64,000 nt of DNA from UBA10649 sp965227045 (GTDB taxonomy: Bacteria; Actinomycetota; Actinomycetes; S36-B12): positions 2,418,001 through 2,482,000 of the forward strand of contig OZ245718.1 in NCBI GenBank assembly GCA_965227045.1. The letters run 5' to 3'. The notes below the pieces were generated by a model. The model ran no database searches and was not told where the DNA came from. It saw only the letters and a program-made list of their open reading frames with translations. Each line of letters starts with the position of its first letter. Within the stretch, counting starts at the first letter, position 1. The position numbers were made by a program, and so were the translations under genes. Shown one piece after another: positions 42,196-52,076 of the stretch.

Positions 42196-42444
42196 TTAGC
42201 CGCCGGCGAAGGGTGGCAGGACGTCGACTCGGCTGCCGGGCGCGACGATCGCGCCGAGGTCGCGGACGGAGATCTCGTCGACGAGGTAACTGCAACGAGG
42301 GCGTACGGCGCCGAAATCGGGATGCGCGGACTCCACCGAGTCGAGGATCTCGCCCAACGATCCGGACGGTGTCGTCACGACGGACGCACCGACAGCGGCC
42401 CGTGCCGCGGCGAACAGGTGCACCTGGACCTCTCCCGCGCTCAC
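42196..42444 (-). CDS. moaD: Molybdopterin synthase sulfur-carrier subunit (MoaD/ThiS family)
   Basis: 82 residues, ubiquitin-like fold. The C-terminus VDVLPPFAGG ends in the Gly-Gly that receives sulfur as a thiocarboxylate, and VQVHLFAAARAAVG is the typical first strand and helix. It supplies sulfur to MoaE. It is read against the moaE-moaA unit rather than with it. GTG 42444 lies 7 bases after TAGCCT, suggesting leaderless translation from a promoter divergent to moaC. Confidence 0.92.
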   Translation of the reverse strand: MSAGEVQVHLFAAARAAVGASVVTTPSGSLGEILDSVESAHPDFGAVRPRCSYLVDEISVRDLGAIVAPGSRVDVLPPFAGG

Positions 42445-42451
42445 CCGGCTG

Positions 42452-42485
42452 AGGCTACGCGCCGTGCGCGCGCTCGCCGTAGGGT
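42452..42485. promoter_or_regulatory. Divergent leaderless promoter pair (moaD / moaC)
   Basis: Minus strand: TAGCCT at 42452-42457, 7 bases, GTG 42444. Plus strand: TAGGGT at 42480-42485, 6 bases, ATG 42492. Start codons are 47 bases apart, so both genes of the pathway could respond to one regulator. Confidence 0.6.
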
Positions 42486-42491
42486 GGCGCC

Positions 42492-42983
42492 ATGACGCAG
42501 GCCGAGGGCGAACTCACCCACCTCAATGAGCGCGGCGAGGCCCGCATGGTCGACGTCACCGCAAAGGACGTCACGACTCGGTCGGCCACGGCGCGCAGCC
42601 GCGTCAGCATCTCCACTGAGGTTGCTTCACTCCTGCGCAGCGGTGGATTGCCCAAGGGCGACGCGCTGGCCGTCGCGCGCATCGCGGCGATCCAGGCGAC
42701 GAAGCGGACGCCAGACCTCATTCCGCTGTGCCATCCGATCCCCGTGCACGGGGTCGATGTCGACGTCACGATCGTCGACGACGGCCCGTACGTGGAGATC
42801 CTCGCGACCGTGCGCACCGCCGATCGAACCGGCGTGGAGATGGAAGCGCTGACCGCCGCGGCGGTCGGCGGCCTCACTGTCATCGACATGGTCAAGGGAC
42901 GCGATCGGAACGCGGCGATCACCGAGGTCGTCCTGCTGGAAAAACTCGGCGGTCGCTCCGGCCATTGGATCCGAGAGCAATGA
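42492..42983 (+). CDS. moaC: Cyclic pyranopterin monophosphate synthase
   Basis: 163 residues. Conserved blocks include MVDVTAKDVTTRSATA, AIQATKRTPDLIPLCHPIPVHGVDVDV and GVEMEALTAAAVGGLTVIDMVKG, with the catalytic Lys-Gly in DMVKG and the conserved CHP. It completes pyranopterin formation from the MoaA product. ATG 42492 lies 6 bases after TAGGGT. The stop overlaps the mog start by 4 bases, forming a moaC-mog operon. Confidence 0.96.
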   Translation: MTQAEGELTHLNERGEARMVDVTAKDVTTRSATARSRVSISTEVASLLRSGGLPKGDALAVARIAAIQATKRTPDLIPLCHPIPVHGVDVDVTIVDDGPYVEILATVRTADRTGVEMEALTAAAVGGLTVIDMVKGRDRNAAITEVVLLEKLGGRSGHWIREQ

Positions 42984-43474
42984 GCGACGCTCCGCGCCGC
43001 GCTCTCGTGATCACGGCATCGACCCGCGCCGCAGCCGGTACTTGGGAGGACGCGTCGGGTCCGGTGGTCGTCGAGGCGCTGACGGAACTGGGCCTGAGCG
43101 TCGTCGGCCCGGTCGTCGTTGCTGATGGCGAGCCGGTGTTCATGGCCCTGCTCGACGGCATCGCGGCCGACGTCGACCTCATCGTGACGACCGGCGGCAC
43201 CGGTCACACCCCGACCGACCTCACGCCTGAGATGACCAAGCGCGTTCTCGACCGCGAGTCACCGGGCCTGGCGGAGGCGATCCGTGCGTACGGAGTAGCG
43301 CAGGGCGTGCCGATGGCCGTGCTGTCCCGCGGTCTTGCGGGCATCGCGAGCACGACCCTCATCATCAACCTGCCTGGCTCCACTGGCGGTGCTCGCGACG
43401 GCGTCGCCGCACTGGCCCCGGTGTTGCTGCATGCGCTCGACCAGGTGCGCGGCAGCGATCACCCGCGCGCCTAG
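42980..43474 (+). CDS. mog: Molybdopterin adenylyltransferase (MogA/MoaB family)
   Basis: 164 residues. The MoCF-binding motif DLIVTTGGTGHTPTDLTPEMTKRVL and the later GIASTTLIINLPGSTGGARDGV are characteristic. It adenylylates molybdopterin to prepare it for molybdate insertion by MoeA; in actinobacteria this protein is often named MoaB or Mog. ATG 42980 lies inside the moaC stop (ATGA). Four bases after its stop a 20-bp perfect hairpin starts. Confidence 0.93.
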   Translation: MSDAPRRALVITASTRAAAGTWEDASGPVVVEALTELGLSVVGPVVVADGEPVFMALLDGIAADVDLIVTTGGTGHTPTDLTPEMTKRVLDRESPGLAEAIRAYGVAQGVPMAVLSRGLAGIASTTLIINLPGSTGGARDGVAALAPVLLHALDQVRGSDHPRA

Positions 43475-43478
43475 GTCC

Positions 43479-43550
43479 GCCGACGCGACCCGAAACGTCG
43501 CGAAACCCCGCTCAGCGACCCGCTTTCACAACGTTTCGGGTCGCGTCGGC
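43479..43550. terminator. Long perfect hairpin between mog and etfD (20-bp stem)
   Basis: Arms 43479-43498 and 43531-43550 are exact reverse complements with a 32-base loop. The right arm includes the last base of the etfD stop on the minus strand, so the structure closes two convergent transcripts. No T-run. The sequence is unrelated to the hairpins at 42099 and 51908. Confidence 0.8.
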
Positions 43551-45766
43551 TAGCGCTTGCTGGCCTGCAGCAGCAGCGTTGCCACGTCGACGACCTGAAC
43601 TCCAGCTGCGACACCCTCCGACTGTCGGCTCGTCACCGCGTCGTTGAGCATGACCGAGCAGAACGGGCACGCGACCGCGATGGTGCTGGCACCGGTGGCG
43701 ATGGCCTCGTCGCCGCGGTTCTTGTTGACCTGCGTGCCGATCTTCTCCTCCATCCACATGCGCGCGCCGCCGGCGCCGCAGCAGAAGGACTTGTCGGCCG
43801 TGCGGCCCATCTCGATCTTCGTTGCGCCGGTGGCCTCGATGAGATCGCGCGGGGGGAGGTAGATGTCGTTGTGGCGGCCCAGGTAGCAGGGGTCGTGGTA
43901 CGTGACGGACTGCCCCTCGGCACCGGCGTTCGGGTCGGCGACCGGCGTGAGGCGGCCGGCCTTGACCAGCTCGTTGAGCAACTGGGTGTGGTGAACCACC
44001 TCGTAGTTGCCCCCGAGCTGCGGGTACTCGCGCTTGAGGGTGTTCAGGCAGTGCGGGCAGGTGACGACGATCTTGGTCGCCTTGATCTCGTTGAGGACCT
44101 CGACGTTCTGCATCGCCTGCATCTGGAACAAGAACTCGTTGCCCGCACGTCGCGCGGGATCACCGGTGCAGGTCTCGCCCTCGCCGAGGACCATGAACCT
44201 CACGCCCGCGATGTGGAGCAACTCGGCGACGGCCTTGGTGGTGCGCTTCGCGCGGTCCTCGAAGGCGCCGGCGCAGCCAACCCAGAACAGGTAGTCGACG
44301 TCGTCGGGGATCGCGTCCTCGCCGTTCATGCCGAAGACCTCGACCTCGAAGTCGACCTCGGTGATCCAGGCGTTGCGGTCGGAGGCGTTCATGCCCCACG
44401 GGTTGCCCTTGTTCTCGACGTTCTTGAACATGCCGTTGAGCTCGCTGGGGAACTCGGTGGCGATCATGACCTGGTAGCGGCGCATGTCGACGAAGTGGTC
44501 GATGTGCTCGATGTCGACGGGGCACTGGTTGACGCATGCGCCGCACATCGTGCAGGACCACAGCGCGTCCTCGTCGATGATCGGCAACTCGGCGCCGGTC
44601 GTGCGGTGGCCGTCGAAGGTATAGCCGTCGTCTGCGGAGTGATCGCTGCCCTCGCGCGGTCCGATGAACGGGCGCTCGACCTCAGCGCGCACCTCGGCGC
44701 TGACCGCTGCCAAGGCCTCCTCGTGCAGCTCGCCCAAACCGGGGTGCTTGCCGTCGGCCGCGAGCAGGTACGGCGCCTGCGTGAACATGGTGTCGCGCAG
44801 GTTCATGATCATGAGCTTCGGCGACAACGGCTTGCCGGTGTTCCAGGCCGGGCACTGCGACTGGCAGCGACCGCACTCGGTGCACGACATGAAGTCGAGG
44901 TTGTTCTTCCATGTGAAGTCGCCGATGTGGCCCTTCCCGAACGTCGCGTCGTCGGGCGGGTCCTCGAAGTTGACCGGCTCGCCGTTGTAGTAGATCGGCA
45001 GCAGCGGACCGAGCGCGTTGGGTCGGCGCGAGGTGTAGACGTTGATCGGCGCGGCACCGATGTGCAGATGCTTGGAGTTCAGCACGATCAGCAGGAACAG
45101 GACGACGACGCCGATCTGCAGCCAGATGCCGATCGTCTCGATCCACTCAAGGGTGCTCTCACTCAGGCCGGACATGAGCGAGCCGATCCAGTCGGAGAAG
45201 AAGGCGCCGGACTCGAATGGCAGGTTGCCCAGCGCCGACTGCGCGCCGCGGTACAAGAACAGCGTCCACACGACGTTGAAGATCATGAACAAGATCAGCC
45301 AGGCGCCCTTGGTGTGGGAGCCGAAGAACCGTGACATACGCCCGTGGGTCGCTGGATTGTTCGTCAGTCGCAGGACCGCGAAGATCGAGATCCCGACGAG
45401 GACCAGCAGTCCGAAGAGATCCTCGGCGAAGCCGACGATCGGCCAGGTGCCGACGATCGGCACACCGAAGTCGGAGACGAACAGCGCGCCGTAGGCCTCG
45501 AGGATGGTCAGGCCCAGGACGAGGAATCCCCAGAACGCGAAGACGTGCGCCAGGCCAGGGATCGTCCACTTGAGCAGCTTGCGCTGGCCGAGTACTTCGG
45601 TGGCCTCGGCGGTCACGCGGGCGGTCGGGTCAACCAGCCGACCGACGGCTGGCTTGCCTGAGCGGACCAGCTGAGCCAAGAACAGCAGTCGCTTGCCCGC
45701 GAACGCGAGCACGCCGACCGTGATTGCGATGCCCACAACCGCGCGAATGACCATGTGTGCTTCCAC
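43550..45766 (-). CDS. etfD: Membrane ETF dehydrogenase, EtfD-like iron-sulfur protein
   Basis: 738 residues. Five to six N-terminal helices (about 1-240) form a heme b/NarI-like membrane part. Two [4Fe-4S] motifs follow, CTECGRCQSQCP and CTMCGACVNQCP, then two CCG-type domains with CPHCLNTLKREYP and SFCCGAGGARMWMEE. This layout is that of mycobacterial Rv0338c (EtfD), which moves electrons from ETF and thus from acyl-CoA dehydrogenases to menaquinone. GTG 45766 lies 6 bases after TAGTCT; ATG 45754, with GGAAG upstream, is an alternative. It faces mog across a long hairpin. Confidence 0.9.
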   Translation of the reverse strand: MEAHMVIRAVVGIAITVGVLAFAGKRLLFLAQLVRSGKPAVGRLVDPTARVTAEATEVLGQRKLLKWTIPGLAHVFAFWGFLVLGLTILEAYGALFVSDFGVPIVGTWPIVGFAEDLFGLLVLVGISIFAVLRLTNNPATHGRMSRFFGSHTKGAWLILFMIFNVVWTLFLYRGAQSALGNLPFESGAFFSDWIGSLMSGLSESTLEWIETIGIWLQIGVVVLFLLIVLNSKHLHIGAAPINVYTSRRPNALGPLLPIYYNGEPVNFEDPPDDATFGKGHIGDFTWKNNLDFMSCTECGRCQSQCPAWNTGKPLSPKLMIMNLRDTMFTQAPYLLAADGKHPGLGELHEEALAAVSAEVRAEVERPFIGPREGSDHSADDGYTFDGHRTTGAELPIIDEDALWSCTMCGACVNQCPVDIEHIDHFVDMRRYQVMIATEFPSELNGMFKNVENKGNPWGMNASDRNAWITEVDFEVEVFGMNGEDAIPDDVDYLFWVGCAGAFEDRAKRTTKAVAELLHIAGVRFMVLGEGETCTGDPARRAGNEFLFQMQAMQNVEVLNEIKATKIVVTCPHCLNTLKREYPQLGGNYEVVHHTQLLNELVKAGRLTPVADPNAGAEGQSVTYHDPCYLGRHNDIYLPPRDLIEATGATKIEMGRTADKSFCCGAGGARMWMEEKIGTQVNKNRGDEAIATGASTIAVACPFCSVMLNDAVTSRQSEGVAAGVQVVDVATLLLQASKR

Positions 45767-45772
45767 GGCCTG

Positions 45773-45778
45773 AGACTA
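45773..45778 (-). promoter_or_regulatory. -10 element of a probable leaderless promoter (etfD)
   Basis: TAGTCT on the minus strand, 6 bases before GTG 45766, in the 26-base gap after hutH. It indicates that etfD has its own start even though hutUIH reads toward it. Confidence 0.5.
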
Positions 45779-45792
45779 TCTGCCGCCCCTGA

Positions 45793-47307
45793 TCAGGCGA
45801 GTCGAAGTTGCCCGACGAGCATGTGACCTGCATCAAGTTCGGGAGCCAGGAATCGGTCAGGCCCGACGCCAGGCACCGTCTGCCTGAGCAGCGCAATGAC
45901 CTCGGCGGTGGCCGGTGCCGGCTCGAGGGGGGCGCGCATGTCGATCGCCCGGGCGGCCGTGACCAGCTCGATAGCCAGGATCCGAGTCAGGTTGGTGACG
46001 ACGGTCCGCAGCTTCCTGGCGGCATGCCAGCCCATCGAAACGTGGTCCTCCTGCATCGCCGAGCTCGGAATGGAGTCGACGCTGGCCGGCACGGCGAGTC
46101 GCTTGTTCTCGCTGACCAGTCCGGCCTGGGTGTACTGAGCGATCATCAATCCGGAGTCCACGCCCGGATCATCGGCGAGGAACGGTGCCAGGCCATGCGA
46201 GCGGTTCTTGTCCAGCATGCGATCGGTCCGGCGCTCTGACATCGAACCGAGGTCGGCGGCGGCTATCGCCAGGAAGTCGAGCACGTAGCCGACGGGAGCA
46301 CCGTGGAAGTTGCCATTGCTCGAGACGGTGCCGTCGTCGAGCACCACTGGGTTGTCGATCGTCGCCCGCAGTTCGCGTTCGGCGACCATGCGCGCGTGCG
46401 TGATGGTGTCGCGCACCGCGCCGGTGACCTGCGGTGAGCAGCGCAGCGAATACGCGTCCTGCACGCGGTCGTCGCCCTCCTTGTGTGACGCGACGATCCC
46501 CGAACCGGCGAGCTGGCGAAAGATGTTGGCGGCCGAGATTGCCTGGCCTGGATGCGGCCGCAGTGGCAGGTGCAGTTCGGCGCGATAGACCTGATCGGTG
46601 CCCATGAGGCCTTCGACGCTCATCGCCGTGGTCAGGTCGGCAACATCGCACAGGTGCTCGAGGTCGGCAATCGCCATGATGAGCATCCCGAGCATTCCGT
46701 CGGTCCCGTTGATGAGAGCCAGGCCCTCCTTCTCCTGCAGTTCGACGGGCTCGATGCCGGCCTCCGCGAGAAGCTCGGGTACCGGTCGTTCGACTCCATC
46801 ACGGTCCGTCGCCCGGCCTTCTCCCATCAGCACCAGGGCGCAGTGCGCGAGAGGTGCGAGATCACCGCTGCACCCGAGCGATCCGTACTCGTGCACCACG
46901 GGCGTGATCTGGGCATTGAGCAGGGCGGCCATCGTCTCAGCGACGATCGGCCTGCTGCCGGTTCGTCCGCTCGCAAGGGTCTTCAGTCGTAGGAGCATCA
47001 GCGCGCGCACGACCTCGCGTTCGACCGGCGCGCCCATTCCCGCGGCGTGCGATCGAATGAGAGAGCGCTGCAACTGCCGGCGATCCTCGGGCGCGATGTG
47101 CCGATTGGCGAGCGCGCCGAAGCCCGTGGATACGCCGTAGACCGGCACGGGCGATGCCGCGAGCGCCTCGATCTGCCGCCTGCTCGACGCCATCGCGTCG
47201 CGCGATGCTTGCGAGATCTCCACGCGGGCATCGAGGCGTGCGACGGCGAGAACGTCGTCGAGTGTCATGCCGTCGGTGTCGATGATCACGACACGGTCCT
47301 CGCTCAT
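45793..47307 (-). CDS. hutH: Histidine ammonia-lyase
   Basis: 504 residues. The MIO-forming tripeptide lies in YGSLGCSGDLAPLAH as Cys146-Ser147-Gly148; Cys in the first position is allowed in the family in place of Ala. Other marks are SSNGNFHGAPVGYVLDFLAIA and SSAMQEDHVSMGWHAARK. It removes ammonia from histidine to give urocanate, the first step of histidine breakdown. The start overlaps the hutI stop by 4 bases, and hutU, hutI and hutH follow one another on this strand. Confidence 0.97.
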   Translation of the reverse strand: MSEDRVVIIDTDGMTLDDVLAVARLDARVEISQASRDAMASSRRQIEALAASPVPVYGVSTGFGALANRHIAPEDRRQLQRSLIRSHAAGMGAPVEREVVRALMLLRLKTLASGRTGSRPIVAETMAALLNAQITPVVHEYGSLGCSGDLAPLAHCALVLMGEGRATDRDGVERPVPELLAEAGIEPVELQEKEGLALINGTDGMLGMLIMAIADLEHLCDVADLTTAMSVEGLMGTDQVYRAELHLPLRPHPGQAISAANIFRQLAGSGIVASHKEGDDRVQDAYSLRCSPQVTGAVRDTITHARMVAERELRATIDNPVVLDDGTVSSNGNFHGAPVGYVLDFLAIAAADLGSMSERRTDRMLDKNRSHGLAPFLADDPGVDSGLMIAQYTQAGLVSENKRLAVPASVDSIPSSAMQEDHVSMGWHAARKLRTVVTNLTRILAIELVTAARAIDMRAPLEPAPATAEVIALLRQTVPGVGPDRFLAPELDAGHMLVGQLRLA

Positions 47308-48489
47308 GCGTCGACTCTAGGGGCGTGCGGCGTGGACCAAACGCGGTCGACGAGATCGACTCCGGGCCGGTAGGTGAGGTGGACGTGGCTAGGGGCGTTG
47401 AGGCTGACGAGGTCCGCGCGGGCGCCGACGCGGACACTGCCGACATCGTCCCGTCGAAGCGCGCGCGCACCGCCCGCAGTCGCTGACCACACAGCCTCAT
47501 CGGGTGTCATGTGCATGTCCCGCACCGCGACGGCGATGCAGAACGGCATGCTCGTGGTGTAGCTCGAGCCCGGATTGCAGTCAGTCGCGATCGCGACGGT
47601 GACTCCTGCGTCGATCATCCGTCGCGCGTTCGGATACGCGGAGCGGGTAGAGAACTCTGCGCCGGGCAGGAGGGTGGCGACCGTGGAACTGCCGGCCAGC
47701 GACACGAGGTCCGCGTCGGTGGCGTGCGTGCAGTGGTCGGCCGATGCGGCGCCGACCTCGACGGCGACCCGGATCCCGTCGCCGTGCTGCAGTTGATTCG
47801 CATGGATGCGCGCCTGCAGTCCCGCTGCCTGGCCCGCCGTCAGGATCGCGCGCGCCTGGTCGGCGTCGAATGCTCCACGGTCGCAGAAGACGTCGATCCA
47901 TCGTGCGTGAGGAGCGCACGCGTCGAGCATCCCTCCGGTCACCAGGTGCACGTAGTCGTCGACGCGGCCGGCGAACTCCTCGGGAACGACGTGCGCGCCG
48001 AGGTAGGTGGTCTCCGAGGTGAACTCCCCCGCGATACGCAGTGATCTCTGCTCGTCGTCGATGTTCAGGCCGTAGCCGGACTTGGCCTCGAAGGTGGTTG
48101 TGCCGCTCGAGCCGAACTCGCTGGCCAGGCTGCGCAGATTGGTGCGCAGGACCGCGTCACTCGCGGCTCGCGTGGCCGCGACGGTCGTGCGGATGCCACC
48201 GGCCGCGTAGGACTCCCCGCGCATGCGCGCGGCGAACTCATCCGCGCGATTGCCGGCGAAGACGGGATGTGCGTGGCTGTCGACGAAACCCGGCAGGACG
48301 CAGCGGCCCAGCAGGTCGATGCGACTGTCCGCGTCGCCGCACTCGCTCTCCGGCCCGACCCACGTGATCCTCCCTTTCTCGACCACGACCGCGGCATCGG
48401 TGATCAGCCCGAGTGGCCCGTCGCCGACTGTCGGATCGTTCGTGACGAGCGATCCGATCCCGACCAGTGCGGTGGTACCCGCACCCCAC

Positions 48490-48497
<8 letters not shown>
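47304..48497 (-). CDS. hutI: Imidazolonepropionase
   Basis: 397 residues of the amidohydrolase superfamily. Metal ligands are visible as DSHAHPVFAG, LGAHVVP, HANQLQHGDG and the Asp of ATDCNPGSS. It opens the imidazolone ring to N-formimino-glutamate, the third step. GTG 48497 gives the N-terminus VGIGSLVTND expected for the family and overlaps the hutU stop by 8 bases; an earlier in-frame start would lie well inside hutU. Confidence 0.96.
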
Positions 48498-50157
<1,660 letters not shown>

Positions 50158-50212
50158 GGGCTAATTCGATCGGGGTCGGATTTTCTTAGGAATACGATTC
50201 GGCGACGAACTG

Positions 50213-50226
50213 TCTGACATGCCAGA
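50213..50226. promoter_or_regulatory. Operator-like near-palindrome between hutU and the IclR gene
   Basis: TCTGACATGCCAGA, identical to its reverse complement at 12 of 14 positions, 12 bases before the IclR start. IclR regulators bind sites of this size. It could serve both autoregulation and control of the divergent hutUIH operon. Confidence 0.5.
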
Positions 50227-50238
50227 TTCAAGGGGCCT

Positions 50239-51009
50239 ATGCCGAACGCAACTGCGGCGACGCGAGCGCTCTCGGTGCTGCGCGCGCTCGCTGCCGCACC
50301 CGGCCCGTCGTCGGCGTCCTCCTTGGCCCGAGAACTGGGCCTGCCGCGGTCCTCGATGTACCACCTGCTGGCGGCGATGGAGGCGGCTGGTTTCGTGGCC
50401 CACTATCCCGAGGATGAGCGGTGGGGCCTCGGTGTCGGCGCGTTCGAGATCGGCGCGGCCTACCTGCGGCATGAGCCCCTCGAGCGATTCGGTCGCCCGG
50501 TGCTGCATCGACTCGCGCACGACATCACCGACGTTGCGCCGGCGGTCGCACACCTCGGGGTGCTGCACGGTCGGGAGATCCTCTACCTACTCACCGAGTC
50601 CCCGCGAAGTCCCGTCACCACGGTGGCCGACGTGGGTGTTCGGCTGCCCGCCTCGCTCACTGCCTCGGGGCGCGCGGTCCTCGCCGAGCTACCCGCCGCG
50701 CAGATTCGCGCGCTGTTCCCGTCGAGAGGCGCTTTCGTCGACCGCACCGGACTCGGGCCGGCGTCCGCCTCCGCTCTGAATCGGCTGCTCGCCGCGGAGC
50801 GGGCGCGTGGCTGGGCCGAGGAGGATGGCTTCATCGTCCCGGGCTACGCATCGGTGGCCGTTGCCGCCCGCGATCATTCCGGGCGTGCCGTTGCGTCCAT
50901 CGGGCTAACGTTCAGATCGGATCGCGCCGACGCGAAGGTTCGAGCCGAACTCGCGGTGCATGCGACTCGCGCCGCGCGGGAACTGTCCAGGCGATTGGGA
51001 GCCCGATGA
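50239..51009 (+). CDS. IclR-family regulator of histidine utilisation
   Basis: 256 residues. A winged helix-turn-helix (about 5-60: ALSVLRALAAAPGPSSASSLARELGLPRSSMYHLLAAMEAAGFV) is followed by the IclR effector domain with GVRLPASLTASGRAVLAEL and EEDGFIVPGYASVAVAARD. Position between hutUIH and hutG and the 4-base overlap with hutG argue that it controls the hut genes, probably sensing a pathway intermediate; the ligand is not known. ATG 50239 has AAGGGG upstream. Confidence 0.9.
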   Translation: MPNATAATRALSVLRALAAAPGPSSASSLARELGLPRSSMYHLLAAMEAAGFVAHYPEDERWGLGVGAFEIGAAYLRHEPLERFGRPVLHRLAHDITDVAPAVAHLGVLHGREILYLLTESPRSPVTTVADVGVRLPASLTASGRAVLAELPAAQIRALFPSRGAFVDRTGLGPASASALNRLLAAERARGWAEEDGFIVPGYASVAVAARDHSGRAVASIGLTFRSDRADAKVRAELAVHATRAARELSRRLGAR

Positions 51010-51893
51010 CCGAGGATGCGGCGTGGCCCAGGGCGAGCACGTGGCTGACGTCGTCAGATGTCGCGAGTGACGTTGCGGTTATTGGGATTCCGGCCCATCG
51101 CACATCGATCAGTCCGACGGGTGCGCACGCGACGCCCGCCGCGGTCCGCGATGCACTCGCGCGCTACTCGACGTACTCGGCCACGACGGGCATCGACGTG
51201 CGCTCGCTGGTGGGCGTCGATGCCGGCGACGTGGTCGATCCCGATTTCGAGGATGGCGAGGCACGCGTCATCGCGCGAACGAGCCAACTCGCATCGACGA
51301 CTCGCCTGCTGATCGCCCTCGGTGGTGACAACTCCCTGACCTACAGCGTTGCGCGCGGCGTGTGGGGGGAGTCGATCGCGACCGCTGGGCTGGTCACTCT
51401 CGACGCGCATCACGATCTCCGAGATGGCATCAGCAACGGATCACCGGTCCGCCGCCTGGTCGAGGCGGGCCTGTCGGGCGGGCGCGTCGTCCAGGTCGGT
51501 ATCGCTGACTTCTCCAACTCGCCTGAGTACGCCGCGCGCGCCAGTGATCTGGGTATCACCGTGATCACCCGCGGCGCCCTGCGCACCCGGCCGATCGCCG
51601 ACGCCATGGCCGAGGCACTGGAGATCGCCGGCTCGGCCGGGGGGCCTATTCACGTCGACCTCGATGTCGACGTCTGCGATCGCTCGGTCGGGCCGGGCTG
51701 CCCGGCGGCCGCGCCTGGGGGCATCAGCGCCGACGAGTTGCGGCAGGCCGCCTTCCTCGCCGGCGCGCACGCGGGCGTCCGTTCGCTGGACATCGCCGAG
51801 ATCGACGCGACGGCGGACTCCGCCGACCAGCGCACCGTCCGCCTGGGCGCGTTGCTGCTCCTCGAGGCCGCCGCCGGCCTCGCCTCCCGCTAA
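51006..51893 (+). CDS. hutG: Formimidoylglutamase-type arginase-family hydrolase
   Basis: 295 residues of the ureohydrolase family. Manganese-site motifs are LGGDNSLTYS (GGDxS), LDAHHDLRDG and VDLDVDVCDR. Within a hut cluster the expected reaction is hydrolysis of N-formimino-L-glutamate to glutamate and formamide, the last step. Agmatinase or guanidinobutyrase activity is the alternative if read without context. The ATG overlaps the IclR stop (ATGA). A 17-bp hairpin starts 14 bases after its stop. Confidence 0.88.
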   Translation: MTEDAAWPRASTWLTSSDVASDVAVIGIPAHRTSISPTGAHATPAAVRDALARYSTYSATTGIDVRSLVGVDAGDVVDPDFEDGEARVIARTSQLASTTRLLIALGGDNSLTYSVARGVWGESIATAGLVTLDAHHDLRDGISNGSPVRRLVEAGLSGGRVVQVGIADFSNSPEYAARASDLGITVITRGALRTRPIADAMAEALEIAGSAGGPIHVDLDVDVCDRSVGPGCPAAAPGGISADELRQAAFLAGAHAGVRSLDIAEIDATADSADQRTVRLGALLLLEAAAGLASR

Positions 51894-51907
51894 CAAGCAA
51901 CCCCCTT

Positions 51908-51969
51908 CGCGAGTGGGCACTTGTCGGGGTGAAATGTCCGATTCTGGGCCCAACAAGTGCCCACTCGCG
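51908..51969. terminator. Long perfect hairpin between hutG and the dnaK promoter (17-bp stem)
   Basis: Arms 51908-51924 and 51953-51969 are exact reverse complements (CGCGAGTGGGCACTTGT form) with a 28-base loop; two G-T pairs could extend the base. It ends 21 bases before the dnaK -35 element and would shield the heat-shock promoter from hutG read-through. No T-run. Confidence 0.78.
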
Positions 51970-51990
51970 GGAGGATTGGTATGCGTGGGG

Positions 51991-52019
51991 TTGCATCGAG
52001 TAATTGAGTCGGGTAGACT
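51991..52019 (+). promoter_or_regulatory. dnaK operon promoter
   Basis: TTGCAT (51991-51996) and TAGACT (52014-52019) with a 17-base spacer. Leader of about 50 bases to ATG 52077, which has GAAGGAG at 52061-52067. The HAIR operator overlaps the spacer and the -10. Confidence 0.75.
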
Positions 52020-52023
52020 CATA
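52003..52023. promoter_or_regulatory. HAIR operator (HspR binding site)
   Basis: ATTGAGT-N7-ACTCATA, a close match to the HspR-associated inverted repeat CTTGAGT-N7-ACTCAAG. It covers the promoter, so HspR bound here would block transcription; the operon encodes HspR itself, giving feedback control. Confidence 0.85.
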
Positions 52024-52076
52024 GCACAGTTTTCGACGTACCAACGTCACCGACAACCCGAAGGAGCACCACCACC

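Noticed and set aside
46861..46875. HutH active site CSG instead of ASG as a loss of function
   Set aside because: The family pattern permits Ser, Ala or Cys before the Ser-Gly, and all other HutH motifs are intact.
50158..50175. Leaderless -10 for hutU
   Set aside because: The hexamers at 6-7 bases (TCGAAT, ATCGAA) do not fit TANNNT.
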